Assembly: GCA_902616145.1 (NCBI GenBank)
Contig: CACMRM010000003.1
Span: 62,001 to 126,000, forward strand
Direction: 5' to 3'
Source: an uncultured Pelagibacteraceae bacterium
GTDB lineage: Bacteria; Pseudomonadota; Alphaproteobacteria; Pelagibacterales; Pelagibacteraceae
Length of the DNA stretch: 64,000 nucleotides
Below are positions 63,695-64,000 of this stretch, one piece after another. A program made the translations under genes and the position numbers. Under the pieces are notes generated by a model. The model ran no database searches and was not told the DNA's origin. It was given only the letters and a program-made list of their open reading frames with translations. Within the stretch, counting starts at the first letter, position 1. Each line of letters begins with the position of its first letter.

Positions 63695-64000
63695 AATCTA
63701 AAAATTTTAATTATTGGTCCTGAAAATTTTATATCAACATTAACTGAACTCAAGCCATATTTAAAATTTGATTTAGTTTCTGATCTTAAGTCGGAGAGTT
63801 TCAATGGTCTGATTTGTCACGAAAGTAATTCAAAAGATAAGCAAATTCAAATATTTTTTAAAAGTGATAAGTTTTTTAGGATATTAGCAACAAACAGGAA
63901 TACTAAAAACTTTAAAAATTTTGACTACATTCTTAAACTTCCAACATCAATTGAAGATATAAATAACACAATTCAAAATAGTGCTGTTAAAAAAAAATTT
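63689..64000 (+). CDS. Unrecognised protein, N-terminal 104 codons (runs off window)
   Basis: An open frame from ATG 63689 continues to the right edge without a stop (104 codons). The sequence begins MHNLKILIIGPENFISTLTEL and has alternating hydrophobic and polar stretches, ending DYILKLPTSIEDINNTIQNS. This loosely recalls the end of a response-regulator receiver domain ('K-P-x-x...L-x-x-x-I'), but the phosphoacceptor Asp is not evident, so the family is not assigned. The start codon overlaps the divergent L,D-transpeptidase start by six bases. The call rests on codon openness and A+T-typical composition. Confidence 0.6.
   Translation, partial: MHNLKILIIGPENFISTLTELKPYLKFDLVSDLKSESFNGLICHESNSKDKQIQIFFKSDKFFRILATNRNTKNFKNFDYILKLPTSIEDINNTIQNSAVKKKF

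Noticed and set aside
1-64000. CRISPR arrays, insertion sequences, prophage genes, toxin-antitoxin or defence genes
   Set aside because: I saw no repeat-spacer pattern, transposase, integrase, phage structural gene or recognised defence protein. The EVE and FxsA proteins were considered, but they sit in housekeeping contexts.

Overview
The window is a very A+T-rich, tightly packed bacterial chromosome segment with no phage, IS element, CRISPR array or plasmid gene seen. Gene content and order point to an alphaproteobacterium, most likely the SAR11 clade (Pelagibacterales, 'Candidatus Pelagibacter'-like). The reasons are the Lys/Asn/Ile-rich proteins, near-zero intergenic distances, overlapping convergent genes, typical alphaproteobacterial blocks (hemE / DUF299 / maf / aroE / coaE / dnaQ / secB; fxsA / timA / smr / hslUV; mnmE / mnmG / rsmG / parA / parB / holA / lptE / leuS / DUF3576) and a glcDEF glycolate oxidase cluster. 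The clade assignment is inference; no 16S gene is present.

Layout. (1) 1-5.6 kb, minus strand: glycolate oxidase glcD-glcE-glcF (glcF runs off the left edge), a class I aminotransferase and an FMN-dependent 2-hydroxyacid oxidase. Together these could turn glycolate or lactate into glyoxylate or pyruvate and then amino acids. (2) 5.6-10.4 kb, minus: a PagL-like lipid A deacylase and the cytochrome c maturation genes ccmC-D-E-F-G-H behind a TATAAT promoter with an adjoining dyad. (3) 10.4-24 kb: hspQ, yciB, DUF2794, a BI-1 membrane protein, an aldo/keto reductase, an IalB-family protein, argG, psiE-like, folD, yggT, mscS, hemD-hemC, tsaD, an EVE protein and acs. (4) 24-26.2 kb: a DUF4212 plus sodium:solute symporter pair with a structured leader and a strong terminator; with acs upstream this looks like an organic-acid (acetate?) uptake module. 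(5) 26-31.6 kb: rpe, a heparinase II/III-family protein, purH, phhB, tRNA-Gly(GCC) and a LON-domain protein. (6) 31.6-35.4 kb, minus: rho, hemJ, hemH, hemE.

(7) 35410-35682: an A+T-rich gap between hemE and the DUF299 regulator, the position of the chromosomal origin in Caulobacter and Rickettsia. It holds a perfect DnaA box, a TTAA-N7-TTAA (CtrA-type) motif and phased ATGTTAA repeats, so I call it the candidate oriC. (8) 35.7-43 kb: DUF299 regulator, maf, aroE, coaE, dnaQ, secB, fxsA, timA-like, smr, hslU/hslV. (9) 43-47 kb: hisB-H-A-F-E, HIT protein, GNAT protein, lolA. (10) 47-57 kb: ftsK, a ubiquinone hydroxylase, mnmE, mnmG, rsmG, parA, parB. Two parS-like palindromes lie inside rsmG, about 19 kb from the candidate origin. 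(11) 57-64 kb: holA, lptE, leuS, DUF3576, a porin, a ThiE-like protein, a YggS-family protein, an L,D-transpeptidase and a partial unknown gene at the right edge.

The most notable points are the oriC/parS landscape, a 34-in-52 Lys/Arg N-terminal tail on acetyl-CoA synthetase, a canonical EF-hand calcium loop inside the symporter, the palindromic leader with a possible Shine-Dalgarno-masking pairing upstream of DUF4212, a terminator hairpin that doubles as the end of the ThiE-like coding sequence, and head-to-head genes whose start codons touch or overlap. I saw no obviously new multi-gene defence or mobile system.
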